DNA of 64,000 bases from JAOZPE01 sp964601275. GTDB taxonomy: Bacteria > Krumholzibacteriota > Krumholzibacteriia > JAJRXK01. Within the stretch, counting starts at the first letter, position 1, and each line of letters opens with the position of its first letter. Below the pieces are notes generated by a model. The model was not told the origin of the DNA. It did no database searches and worked only from the letters and a program-made list of their open reading frames with translations. A program made the position numbers and the translations under genes. The stretch spans positions 1 through 64,000 of the forward strand of contig CAZRMV010000001.1 of NCBI GenBank assembly GCA_964601275.1. The letters run 5' to 3'. This document shows positions 47,224 to 55,453 of this stretch, one piece after another.

Positions 47224-48264
47224 TCAATAGGTCCACCCTACCCCCAGGTTGATCGAATAGTCCCGGTTGGGCTTTCCTTCGGCAGTGGCTTGGTTGTCAT
47301 ACTGCGAGTAGTAGCTGAGTTCGAGAAAGAAATCCTTCAACAGCTCGTAACTGGCGACGAGATCGACGTTCAGGCGGAAGCGGCCCGATTCGGTGATGCT
47401 CGGGTAGCCCTTCGCGTCCGCGCTGATCTGGATCTTGGGCGAATCGTACACGAAGATGGAGTATCCCGCGCTGAGAAGCCCTTCGGCGCTCTGCGTGGAG
47501 GCGTCAGCCCCCCTGGTGGTTTCCAGGTTCAACGCCACCCCGATCGAAAAGAACAGGTAATCGTGGTTGCTCTTGCGAAGGTTGAGGGTGCCGCCGACGG
47601 AGAAGAGATACCGGCTGGCCAGATCCAGCTCGTCGTTCCTCTGGAAGTTCACTCCCGCCGATCCGGAGTACCGCTTCCTGAGGATGTGGTCGTAACGGAT
47701 GTGATAGTCTTCACGCACCGCGGTGCCGGTCGAGTCTCCCTTGTCGGTCAGGCTGGCCTGCAGGTTCAGCTGGATCAGGCGCTTCTTGGTCCGGTAGCGG
47801 TTGTTCCAACCGAAGGTGAACTGCTGGACTCCGCTGGTCTTGGTGTAGTTGTAGCCGATGTCCAGGGAGCCGTCGATGCGGGACCAGAAATCCTGTTCGA
47901 TCGGAGTGATCTCCACCACGTTGTCCGCCGAGATGCTGACTGCGGTCTGGACGCCGAGCACCTTCAAGGTGGACTCGCCTTCGACCATCTCGAGAGCGCC
48001 GAAGTAGCGCCGGCCGATCCTGGTTTCCACCCGGAAATAGAACTTCGAGGAAAGCGCGGTGATCCGGTGCCACTTGATGTTGACCGTTCCCATGTCATCG
48101 GTCTTGATCCGCAGTTTCCCCCGGTCGAGATGCGTGATCTCGCAAGTGATGCGGTCCCCATTGGAGAGCACGACGATATCTGTTTTGGATCGCGCCGAAG
48201 CGTTGCGGCCCAAGCCCGACCAGGCCAGGACGGCCACCAGGATGACGAAGAGAGGTCTTGGCAT
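47224..48264 (-). CDS. DUF481-type outer-membrane beta-barrel protein
   Basis: 346 residues: signal peptide (1-24), a small beta domain (VVLSNGDRITCEITHLDRG, residues about 29-47, with a following WHRIT), then a DUF481-like barrel of alternating strands (GSLDIGYNYTKTSGVQQFTF, LFSVGGTLNLRKSNHDY), finishing SINLGVGWTY with a C-terminal aromatic. Role unknown; related salt-induced outer-membrane proteins exist. GAAGGGG precedes ATG 48264. Stands 8 bp after the acyl-CoA dehydrogenase stop on the same strand. Confidence 0.82.
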   Translation of the reverse strand: MPRPLFVILVAVLAWSGLGRNASARSKTDIVVLSNGDRITCEITHLDRGKLRIKTDDMGTVNIKWHRITALSSKFYFRVETRIGRRYFGALEMVEGESTLKVLGVQTAVSISADNVVEITPIEQDFWSRIDGSLDIGYNYTKTSGVQQFTFGWNNRYRTKKRLIQLNLQASLTDKGDSTGTAVREDYHIRYDHILRKRYSGSAGVNFQRNDELDLASRYLFSVGGTLNLRKSNHDYLFFSIGVALNLETTRGADASTQSAEGLLSAGYSIFVYDSPKIQISADAKGYPSITESGRFRLNVDLVASYELLKDFFLELSYYSQYDNQATAEGKPNRDYSINLGVGWTY

Positions 48265-48272
48265 GGCCCCTT

Positions 48273-49433
48273 CTACTTGCTTGCCGCCTCCCGGAGCAGG
48301 CTGCGCGCGATCACCAGTTTCTGGATCTGGTTCGTTCCCTCGTAGATCTGGGTGATCTTGGCGTCCCGCATGTACTTCTCGATGGGGTAGTCCTTGCAGT
48401 AGCCGTATCCGCCGAAGAGCTGGACGCAATCGGTGGTCACCCGCATCGCGGTGTCCGTCGCCATGAGCTTGCACATGGCCGACAACTTGGTGATGTTCTT
48501 GCTTCCCGAATCGATGGCCCGGGCGGCATGGTGCACCAGGGACCGGGCCGCTTCGATCTGGGTTCCCATCTCGGCCAGCATCCACTGGATGCCCTGGAAG
48601 GAACTGATGGACTGGCCGAACTGGCGACGCTTCCCGGTGTACTCGATGGCCAGGTCGAGCGCCCCCTGGGCCAGTCCCACCGCCTGTGCGGCCACCCCGG
48701 GCCGCGCCCGGTCCAGGGTCATCATGGCCTGCTTGAAGCCCTGGTTTTCCACTCCACCCAGCAGGTTCTCCGCGGGCACCTTGCAATCCTTGAAATGGAT
48801 CTCCACCACCGGAATGGCCCGGATGCCCATCTTGTCCTCGTGCTTGCCGATTTCATAACCTTCAGTGCCCTTTTCCACCACCAGGCCGGAAATACCCCGG
48901 GCGCCCCTCTCGGGGTTGGTGACCGCGAAGACGGTGTTGTAGGAGGCGACCGCGCCGCCGGTGTTCCACTTCTTCTCCCCGTTGATCACGTAATGGTCGC
49001 CTTCCTTCACCGCCCGCGTCTTCATACTGCCCGCGTCGCTCCCGGCCTCCTTCTCGGAAAGACCGAAGGAGATCATCTTCTCTCCCGACGCGATCGACGG
49101 AAGCCAGCGCTTCTTCTGTTCCTCGGTGCCGCTGAGCAGGATGGGGAACGAGCCGAGGGCGTTCACCGCGTAGCCGACCCCCATGGCGCCGCAGGCGCGG
49201 GAGAATTCCTCCACCACGATACACAGGTCGAGAACGCCCTTGCCCATCCCTCCGTATTCCTCGGGGATCCACACTCCGGACAGCCCGGCCTCTCGGATCG
49301 CCTCGTGGACTTCCCAGGGAAAGGTCTGTTCCACGTCGTACTTGGCGGCCACCGGTCGGATGGCGGTCTCGGCCAGCTCGTGAGCGCGCTCCTTCAGCTC
49401 CATCTGTTCCTTGGTGTACAGTTCCTCGATCAT
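48273..49433 (-). CDS. Acyl-CoA dehydrogenase
   Basis: 386-residue FAD enzyme of fatty- or branched-acid beta-oxidation, forming the alpha-beta double bond. The three-domain layout is complete: helical N-terminus, middle beta domain (SFGLSEKEAGSDAGS; KKWNTGGAVA), helical C-terminus with QLFGGYGYCKDYPIEK and the catalytic base Glu365 in QIYEGTNQIQ, the short-chain/butyryl-type position. GAGG lies 5 nt before ATG 49433. No electron-transfer flavoprotein gene is near. Confidence 0.93.
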   Translation of the reverse strand: MIEELYTKEQMELKERAHELAETAIRPVAAKYDVEQTFPWEVHEAIREAGLSGVWIPEEYGGMGKGVLDLCIVVEEFSRACGAMGVGYAVNALGSFPILLSGTEEQKKRWLPSIASGEKMISFGLSEKEAGSDAGSMKTRAVKEGDHYVINGEKKWNTGGAVASYNTVFAVTNPERGARGISGLVVEKGTEGYEIGKHEDKMGIRAIPVVEIHFKDCKVPAENLLGGVENQGFKQAMMTLDRARPGVAAQAVGLAQGALDLAIEYTGKRRQFGQSISSFQGIQWMLAEMGTQIEAARSLVHHAARAIDSGSKNITKLSAMCKLMATDTAMRVTTDCVQLFGGYGYCKDYPIEKYMRDAKITQIYEGTNQIQKLVIARSLLREAASK

Positions 49434-49607
49434 GGTATCCTCGGTTTCCTCCTCCGGCTCGAGGCCGGAATCGTGTTGGACTGCGAACCGCCCGAGGGGG
49501 TTCGTCGTGGGAATGGATGTGAGGGATCGTCCCTGCCGCCGCACAGCACCACAGTATCCCAGATGGGTGCGGGTTTGGAAAGCGCGGCTTGAACGAGCCG
49601 AGGAAAC

Positions 49608-49925
49608 TCAGGATTCCTCGTCCTGGCTTTCCTCGCGTAGCGCCTCCAAGCGGGACTCGATGGCCGCGAGCCGGCGTTGGAGGACATCGCGGCGTTGCTT
49701 CCAGTCGGCTGTGCCACGAAGTGATCGCCCTTGTCCAGGCGACGTTGATTCATGAGGGAGGGAGAAACGATCTCGATTCCGTCGGCGTGCAGGGTGTCCA
49801 GGATCGTGGTCTGGAGGGTCGATCGCGCGGCGACCAGGCCGAGGCGGCTGATGGCCCGCACAAGACGCAAGTCCCCGGACTTCTCCGCCGGCCGAGCCTG
49901 TGGAATACTCCATTCAGCTTCCCCC
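49608..49925 (-). pseudogene. Frameshifted C-terminal remnant of an MscS-family mechanosensitive channel
   Basis: From about 49925 down to 49715 one frame encodes GDLRLVRAISRLGLVAARS, ILDTLHADGIEIVSPSLMNQR and RLDKGDHFVAQP, the C-terminal cytoplasmic end of large MscS channels. Near 49700-49715 the coding sense moves to another frame, ADWKQRRDVLQRRLAAIESR and LEALREESQDEES, a plausible helical tail ending at 49608. Upstream an in-frame TAG near the next gene's RBS blocks any longer protein, and the membrane and beta domains are missing. So this is a decayed fragment with one frameshift. Confidence 0.7.
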
Positions 49926-49940
49926 GAGGAGGACTACCCG

Positions 49941-50825
49941 ATGCGCACCCATTCGAGATGGCCGAGAGCGGCCGGCTTTTCCGTTCTTCTCGCGGTGATC
50001 GTGAGCGGAACCCTAGCGGTTGTCTTGGCCCACGCCGATCCGCCGGCCGCCCCGTCCCCGGCGCCGGCCGAGTTTCGGCAGGTCGAACTGACGGCGGACG
50101 ACGGAGTGACCCTCTACGCCGATCTCTACTGGAACCGCCGGGACCACGAGGGGCCCTTGATCCTGCTCTTCCACCAGGCCGGCTCCAACGCCCGGGGTGA
50201 ATACGGCTCGATCATTCCCCGGCTCCTGGAGAATGGATACAACGTCCTGGCCCTGGATCAACGCAGCGGGGACGGGTATTTCGGTGGGACGAACCGCACC
50301 GTGGCGGCACTTCCGGAGGGAGTGGAGTACGGCTACTGCGACGCCTATGCCGACCTGGTGGCCGCTCTCGACCATGCGAAGAGCTTGCGGAAGAAGGACG
50401 GGATCTTCGTGTGGGGCAGCAGCTACAGCGCCGGACTGGTGTTCCGCCTGGCCGCGGAACACCCGGAAGGGTTGAGCGGGGTGCTGGCGTTCTCGCCGGC
50501 GGCCGGGCACGCGATGGGGGAATGTTCGCCCGAGCGTTTCCAGGACCGTGTCAAGGTGCCGGTGCTGGCTCTGCGGCCGGAGGCGGAGATGCAGCGGGAG
50601 GGCGTCCGCGCGCAGATGGAGGAGTTCGAGAAGCTCGGATTCTCCACCTACGTGGCGCGCCACGGAGTGCACGGCTCGTCCATGCTGGTCTCCGAGCGCA
50701 CCGGAGTTTCCACCGAGGAGGTCTGGAAGAGGGTCCTGGCCTTCCTGGGGAACCCCGGTGGCAGCGACGTGCTTCCTTCCGATGGGAAGGCGGTTTCCAA
50801 GACGGAGAGTCCTTCCCCGAAGTGA
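49941..50825 (+). CDS. Exported alpha/beta-hydrolase (dienelactone-hydrolase-like)
   Basis: 294 residues with a signal peptide (residues 8-32, FSVLLAVIVSGTLAVVLAHA). The hydrolase fold starts at VELTADDGVTLYADLYW; oxyanion region LLFHQAGSNARGEY; nucleophile Ser in IFVWGSSYSAGLVF; a His in ARHGVHGSSML near the C-terminus completes the triad. The ATG has GAGGAGGA seven to eight nt upstream. Its stop overlaps the GTG start of the molybdoenzyme (GTGA), so the two are coupled, yet a periplasmic hydrolase with a cytosol-facing molybdoenzyme has no obvious joint reaction. Confidence 0.82.
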   Translation: MRTHSRWPRAAGFSVLLAVIVSGTLAVVLAHADPPAAPSPAPAEFRQVELTADDGVTLYADLYWNRRDHEGPLILLFHQAGSNARGEYGSIIPRLLENGYNVLALDQRSGDGYFGGTNRTVAALPEGVEYGYCDAYADLVAALDHAKSLRKKDGIFVWGSSYSAGLVFRLAAEHPEGLSGVLAFSPAAGHAMGECSPERFQDRVKVPVLALRPEAEMQREGVRAQMEEFEKLGFSTYVARHGVHGSSMLVSERTGVSTEEVWKRVLAFLGNPGGSDVLPSDGKAVSKTESPSPK

Positions 50826-52912
50826 CGATCGCGAACGAGGGAGGCCGCCGGATCTACACCACGGCGTGCCCGCGCAATTGCTACAGCACCTGCAGCCTGA
50901 GGGTGGAGGTGGAGGGCGGACGGCTGCGCCGCATCGAGGCCCTTCCGTCCAACCGCGCCACCGCCGGGGGCCCGTGTCTCAAGGGGCTGAGCTACGTCGA
51001 GAGGCAACATTCTCCGCAGCGTATCCTCCACCCGCTGCGGCGCGACCGGGATGGGCACGGCTTCCATCGCATCGCCTGGGATGAAGCCTTCGACCTGTTG
51101 ACCGAGGAACTGGACCGCGCCCGGGAGAGGTATTCCCCCCAGAGCATCCTCTACTATGCCGGCAGCGGAACCAAGGGACTGATGAACGCGGTCGGGATGT
51201 CCTTCTGGCGTCTCTTCGGCGGATGCACCACCACCTACGGCGATCTCTGCTGGCCCGCGGGACTCGAGGCCACCCGCTTGAGCCTCGGCGAGAACAAGCA
51301 CAACGCCCCGTGGGACCTGGAGAACGCGCGGCTCATCCTGATGTGGGGGAAGAACCCGGCCGAGACCAACATCCACCAGATGGTCTTCCTGGAGAACGCG
51401 CTTTCGGCCGGGGCCAAGCTGGTGGTGATCGATCCCCGCCGGACCGAGACCGCTGAGCGGGCCGATCTTCTCATCCAGCCCCGACCCGGAACCGACGGGG
51501 CCATCGCCCTGGCGGTGGCCCACCTGCTGGTGGAGGAAGACGCGGTCGACCACCGCTTCATCGAAGAGCACGTGCTGGGATACGAGGCGTTTCGCGGCCT
51601 GGTCGAGAGTTTCAGTCCGCAAAGGGCGGCGGAGATCGCGGGGATTCCAGAGAGTTCGATCCGGCGGCTGGCGGAATGGTTCGCCACCGTTCGGCCCGCG
51701 GTCATCAACGCCGGGTTCGGAATGCAGCGCTACGGCAACAGCGGACAGACGCTGCGGGCGATGATCGCCCTGCTCGCGATCACCGGCAATATCGGCCGGC
51801 CGGGTGCGGGGTGGATCTTCGCCGATCTGCAGAGCCACATCTTCGATGCGGTGAAGGATCCCCTCGCGTTCTACCCTCCCGAGCATCCCGACGGAATCGT
51901 CCGGGTCTCCATCTCCACCGCCCGCCTGGGGCGGGACATGTTGGAAACCACCGATCCTTCGCTGAAGGTGATGTGGGTGGAACGGGGCAACCCGGTGACC
52001 CAGAATCCCGAGACCCCGACGGTGCTGCGGGCCATCCGCTCCCTCGAGTTCCGGGTGGTGGTCGAGCAGTTCATGACCGACACCGCGCGCGAAGCCGACC
52101 TGGTGTTGCCCGCCAAGACGATGTTCGAGCAGAGCGACGTGATCCACGCCTACTGGCATCCGTACATCCAGCTCAAGCAGAAGGTCCTGCCCCCGGCCGG
52201 AGAGGTAAAACCGGAATCGGAGATCTACTGGGAATTGGCCCGGCGTTTCGGGGTTCCCCCCGAGAGGCTCGAGGGGATCATCCCCGGTCCCTCCGACGAG
52301 GAAGTCGAGGCCTACCTGCGAAAACGTCTGGCGCCGTTTCCTTCGCTCAGCCTGGAGAGGCTGCGTGAGGCGCCGCAGATCGCTCCCGGCTACCAGGAGG
52401 TCGCCTTCTCCGACGGAATCTTCGCGACCCCTTCGGGCCGCATCGAGTTGTCCAGCGAAGAGGCAATGGCGCGCTGGGGAGTCGATCCTCTTCCCGTCCT
52501 TTCGGGCACCCTGGAAGATCCCGGTCGTCGCGAGGAAGCAGCGGCCGGGCGCTCGTCCCCCTTTCCCCTGCGTTTTCTCACCCCGAACACCAAGAACCGC
52601 ATCCACTCGCAGTTCAACAACCTGGAATCGATCAGGCAGTTCAGCGCCGCGCCGCGACTGCAGATCCACCCCGAGGACGCCGGCGCGCGCGGGATCGCCG
52701 ACGGCGGCTGGGTGCGCGTGTTCAACGACCGGGGAGAGTTGCGCCTGCGCGCCCGCCTGGACGCGGGGATCCGCCCCGGATGCGTGAGTGTGACCAACGG
52801 GTGGTGGATCACCCAGGGCGGCACGGTCAACTTCACCTCCTTGGGACGGGAGACCGACCTGGGGCACGGCGCGGCGTTCCATGAGAACCTGGTGGAGGTC
52901 GAGGCTTCGTGA
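50822..52912 (+). CDS. Molybdopterin oxidoreductase, DMSO-reductase family, catalytic subunit
   Basis: 696 residues with Mo/W-bis-pterin and one [4Fe-4S] cluster: Cys16, Cys20, Cys24 and Cys52 (ACPRNCYSTCS ... GGPCLKG). The metal-ligand region reads TTTYGDLCWPAGLEA, where Cys143 is the likely ligand. There is no Tat signal, so the enzyme should face the cytosol. The C-terminal pterin domain contains FLTPNTKNRIHSQFNN and VTNGWWITQGGTVN. Candidate reactions are thiosulfate, polysulfide or S-/N-oxide reduction, or a dehydrogenase; the sequence does not decide. GTG start at 50822 overlaps the hydrolase stop; it overlaps the next gene by GTGA. Confidence 0.9.
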   Translation: MTIANEGGRRIYTTACPRNCYSTCSLRVEVEGGRLRRIEALPSNRATAGGPCLKGLSYVERQHSPQRILHPLRRDRDGHGFHRIAWDEAFDLLTEELDRARERYSPQSILYYAGSGTKGLMNAVGMSFWRLFGGCTTTYGDLCWPAGLEATRLSLGENKHNAPWDLENARLILMWGKNPAETNIHQMVFLENALSAGAKLVVIDPRRTETAERADLLIQPRPGTDGAIALAVAHLLVEEDAVDHRFIEEHVLGYEAFRGLVESFSPQRAAEIAGIPESSIRRLAEWFATVRPAVINAGFGMQRYGNSGQTLRAMIALLAITGNIGRPGAGWIFADLQSHIFDAVKDPLAFYPPEHPDGIVRVSISTARLGRDMLETTDPSLKVMWVERGNPVTQNPETPTVLRAIRSLEFRVVVEQFMTDTAREADLVLPAKTMFEQSDVIHAYWHPYIQLKQKVLPPAGEVKPESEIYWELARRFGVPPERLEGIIPGPSDEEVEAYLRKRLAPFPSLSLERLREAPQIAPGYQEVAFSDGIFATPSGRIELSSEEAMARWGVDPLPVLSGTLEDPGRREEAAAGRSSPFPLRFLTPNTKNRIHSQFNNLESIRQFSAAPRLQIHPEDAGARGIADGGWVRVFNDRGELRLRARLDAGIRPGCVSVTNGWWITQGGTVNFTSLGRETDLGHGAAFHENLVEVEAS

Positions 52913-54369
52913 TCGCCCGACGGTCGTTCCTTTTCGATCTGAACCGTTGCACCGGCTGCGGCGCGTGCGTGCTGGCCTGCGCCATCGAGAACGAGCTGGA
53001 ATGGGACAGCGGATGGCGGTGGATCGAGACCTTCAACCGCGAACATCGGAGCGAACTACCTCTCTACCACCTCTCCCTCGCCTGCAACCATTGCGAGGAC
53101 GCTCCCTGCGAGAACAGTTGTCCGGCGCTGGCCATCACCACCGATGCGCGCACCGGGACGGTGCTCATCGATCGCGGCCGATGCATCGGATGCGGGTACT
53201 GCGGATGGGCTTGTCCCTACGACGCACCCCGGATGGACGAGGCTGCCGGAGTGATGGGCAAGTGCACCTTCTGTCATCATCGGCAGCGGGAAGGCCTGAT
53301 GCCGGCCTGCGTGCAGCAGTGCCCGACCACGGCGTTGCAGGTGATCGGCCGCGACGAGAGGTCGAGAGGGGTCTCCCCGGAGACCGTTCCGGGGTTCCCG
53401 CGGGCCGACGCCCGCCCGTCCTTGCGGGTGGTTCCGCTGCGAAAGCACAACGGCGGAGAGCTCCCTCCGGCGCTGGTCCCGTTCCTCTGGTCGCAAGAAG
53501 GGAAGAAGCGCGGCCCGAGGATCACCCTCGCGCGCGAATGGCCCCTGTGGATCTTCACCATCCTGTGCTCTCTGCTCGTGGGCTGGCTGACCGGAAGAGT
53601 GGCCCTGGATCTCGGTCTGCGATCGCTCGTGTCCCCGGTGCGAAGCCTGGTTCCCCTGCCGGTGGCAGCGGCCGAGGGCGTCGCGCGGTCGCTGACCGAA
53701 GGGCACTGGATCTTCGCCCTGGTCTGCGCGATGGCCGCGGCCTTCAGCGCCCGGCACCTGGGACGACCCGGTCGGGCCTGGCGCAGCCTGCTGAATCTGA
53801 GGAATTCCTGGTTGAGCCGGGAGGTCTTCTTCTTCTCCCTGTTCGCCGTCCTTTCCTTCTTCTACCTGGAGATCGCGCGCTACGGGGGGCCGCAGGTCGT
53901 GGATGCGGCCTGGCCGCGTTTCGTCGCCGTCGTCTCCCTCCTGGCGGTGGTCGCGGGAGGGGGTCTCCTGGTGAGCATCGATCGGGTCTACCGGGTCCTC
54001 CAGCGGCCCCCGGCGTGGTGGCACAGCGCCGGGGCGGGCATGCTCGCCGCGCTTGCGTTGGCGGTGACCCTCGACGCGCTGGTGGCGGTGGCCGTGGTGC
54101 TGCTCGTCCAATCGATCCTCTACCTGGCGCGCCGGCGATGGATCCGCGCGCGTCGACTCTCTCCGTCGCGGAAGTGGTGGGACGATGCATTGCGGGTGGT
54201 TGCGGGCGCGGTGCTGCCCTTGATCCTGTGGTCGACCGGAAGCGTGGCCGCCGCCTGGGTGGCGGCGCTGCTGACCCTGGCTGGCGCGGCGTTCGACCGC
54301 GCCGAGTTCTACCGGGAAGCCGCCGTGTCGTTCAACGCGCCGACCTCGACTCCATCAACCCGTGGGTGA
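52909..54369 (+). CDS. Fused DmsB-DmsC: four-cluster ferredoxin plus membrane anchor
   Basis: 486 residues joining two subunits that are usually separate. Residues 1-165 carry four [4Fe-4S] motifs: CTGCGACVLACAIEN, CNHCEDAPCENSCP, CIGCGYCGWACP, and CTFCHHRQ with CVQQCP. Residues about 205-470 are a DmsC-like anchor with seven or eight membrane helices (for example WIFTILCSLLVGWLTG; FFFSLFAVLSFFYLEIARY) and end in YREAAVSFNAPTSTPSTRG. It would move electrons between the quinone pool and the molybdoenzyme. The GTG start overlaps the upstream stop; the last 15 bp overlap the convergent PrsW gene. Confidence 0.9.
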   Translation: MIARRSFLFDLNRCTGCGACVLACAIENELEWDSGWRWIETFNREHRSELPLYHLSLACNHCEDAPCENSCPALAITTDARTGTVLIDRGRCIGCGYCGWACPYDAPRMDEAAGVMGKCTFCHHRQREGLMPACVQQCPTTALQVIGRDERSRGVSPETVPGFPRADARPSLRVVPLRKHNGGELPPALVPFLWSQEGKKRGPRITLAREWPLWIFTILCSLLVGWLTGRVALDLGLRSLVSPVRSLVPLPVAAAEGVARSLTEGHWIFALVCAMAAAFSARHLGRPGRAWRSLLNLRNSWLSREVFFFSLFAVLSFFYLEIARYGGPQVVDAAWPRFVAVVSLLAVVAGGGLLVSIDRVYRVLQRPPAWWHSAGAGMLAALALAVTLDALVAVAVVLLVQSILYLARRRWIRARRLSPSRKWWDDALRVVAGAVLPLILWSTGSVAAAWVAALLTLAGAAFDRAEFYREAAVSFNAPTSTPSTRG

Positions 54370-55413
54370 ACCGCCGGCCCTTGGTCCGGCGACCGCTTCC
54401 TCCAACCAGTGGATCTGCCACAGGTCGCGGGCGCTGGTGTGCAACAGGGGCAGGATGGCCAGTCGCCCGGTGGGTCCGATCGACTTCTCCAGGTGGCGCA
54501 GTTCCTGGAACGATTCGGCGATCTCCGGCCGCGGTTTGGGCCGAAACCCCGCCTCCCGCATCAAGAGGATCCCCTTCGCGCTCATGGCCAGCTCCAGGTG
54601 CAACCGGAGATAGCAGATCATGTCGACGACGGTTTCCGGGTCGAAGCGGGACTGCGCATTGCGGATGTACTCGCCCAGCCGGGAGTCGGTGACCTGGCCG
54701 GACTGGATGATGGCCAACAGTTCCTGCTCTACATCGAAACGGCGCCCCAGCCACCGCCGGGTGCTGCGCTCGCTGTAGATGTAGGCCAGACCGATCAAAG
54801 CGGGGAGGACGACCAGGAGGAGGATCATCGTCGAAACCGGCGAAAGGAGGAAGTGGTTGTACAGCGAATGCAGGCCCGCCGCGATGAGGAAGGGGGGGAG
54901 GGTCCAGGCCGAAAGAGGCGGAGAGAACCGGTCGTAGAGGGTCTTGGCCAGGATCGCCATCAGGGTGGTGGCTCCGCCGTGCATGATCGCGGTTCCGAAT
55001 CCGCGGATGATCCAGGTCCACAGGGGCGCGTCGCCGATTGCGGCCAGGTAGTAGAGGTTCTCCACCAGGGAGAAGCCGGCTCCCACCGCGAACGCGACGA
55101 TGGCGCTGTCGACCACGAAGCCGACCCGGTGACTCCGGATGAGCGCCACCACGTAGATGGCCTTGAGGAACTCTTCGAGAGACGGGGCGAAGAAGAGGCG
55201 GGTCCTCTCCGCCCCGAAGATCGGATCGAGCAGGGAGTGATTGATCCACAGGGAGGCCAAGGCGGCCAGCGCCCCGGCGCCCAGGGCGAGAAGGAGGCGG
55301 TACGGGCGGACCAGCTTGTACGAATCGAGAACGACCAATCCCAGCAGGAAGACGACGACCGGCAAAAGACTTGCCGCCCCTTCCATCGCCAGAACACCCA
55401 ATCGTGACTCCAC
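54355..55413 (-). CDS. prsW: PrsW-family intramembrane metalloprotease
   Basis: 352 residues. Seven to eight membrane helices in the first 215, and a soluble helical tail. Conserved PrsW motifs: EEFLK (Glu80-Glu81, Lys84), FSLVEN (Glu118), TAIMHGGATT (His145) and AAGLHSLYNH (His182). In Bacillus, PrsW makes the first cut in the anti-sigma factor RsiW, which frees sigma-W. Start GTG 55413 (an ATG lies at 55386); no strong RBS. It is 40 bp after the protease/barrel gene and on the same strand as the ECF sigma/anti-sigma pair 5 kb upstream. Its C-terminal tail of about 140 residues is longer than in Bacillus PrsW. Confidence 0.88.
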   Translation of the reverse strand: MESRLGVLAMEGAASLLPVVVFLLGLVVLDSYKLVRPYRLLLALGAGALAALASLWINHSLLDPIFGAERTRLFFAPSLEEFLKAIYVVALIRSHRVGFVVDSAIVAFAVGAGFSLVENLYYLAAIGDAPLWTWIIRGFGTAIMHGGATTLMAILAKTLYDRFSPPLSAWTLPPFLIAAGLHSLYNHFLLSPVSTMILLLVVLPALIGLAYIYSERSTRRWLGRRFDVEQELLAIIQSGQVTDSRLGEYIRNAQSRFDPETVVDMICYLRLHLELAMSAKGILLMREAGFRPKPRPEIAESFQELRHLEKSIGPTGRLAILPLLHTSARDLWQIHWLEEAVAGPRAGGSPTG

Positions 55414-55453
55414 CGTCCGCTTGGCTCCGTCTTCGTCGAGTCCAGTCCCCCGA

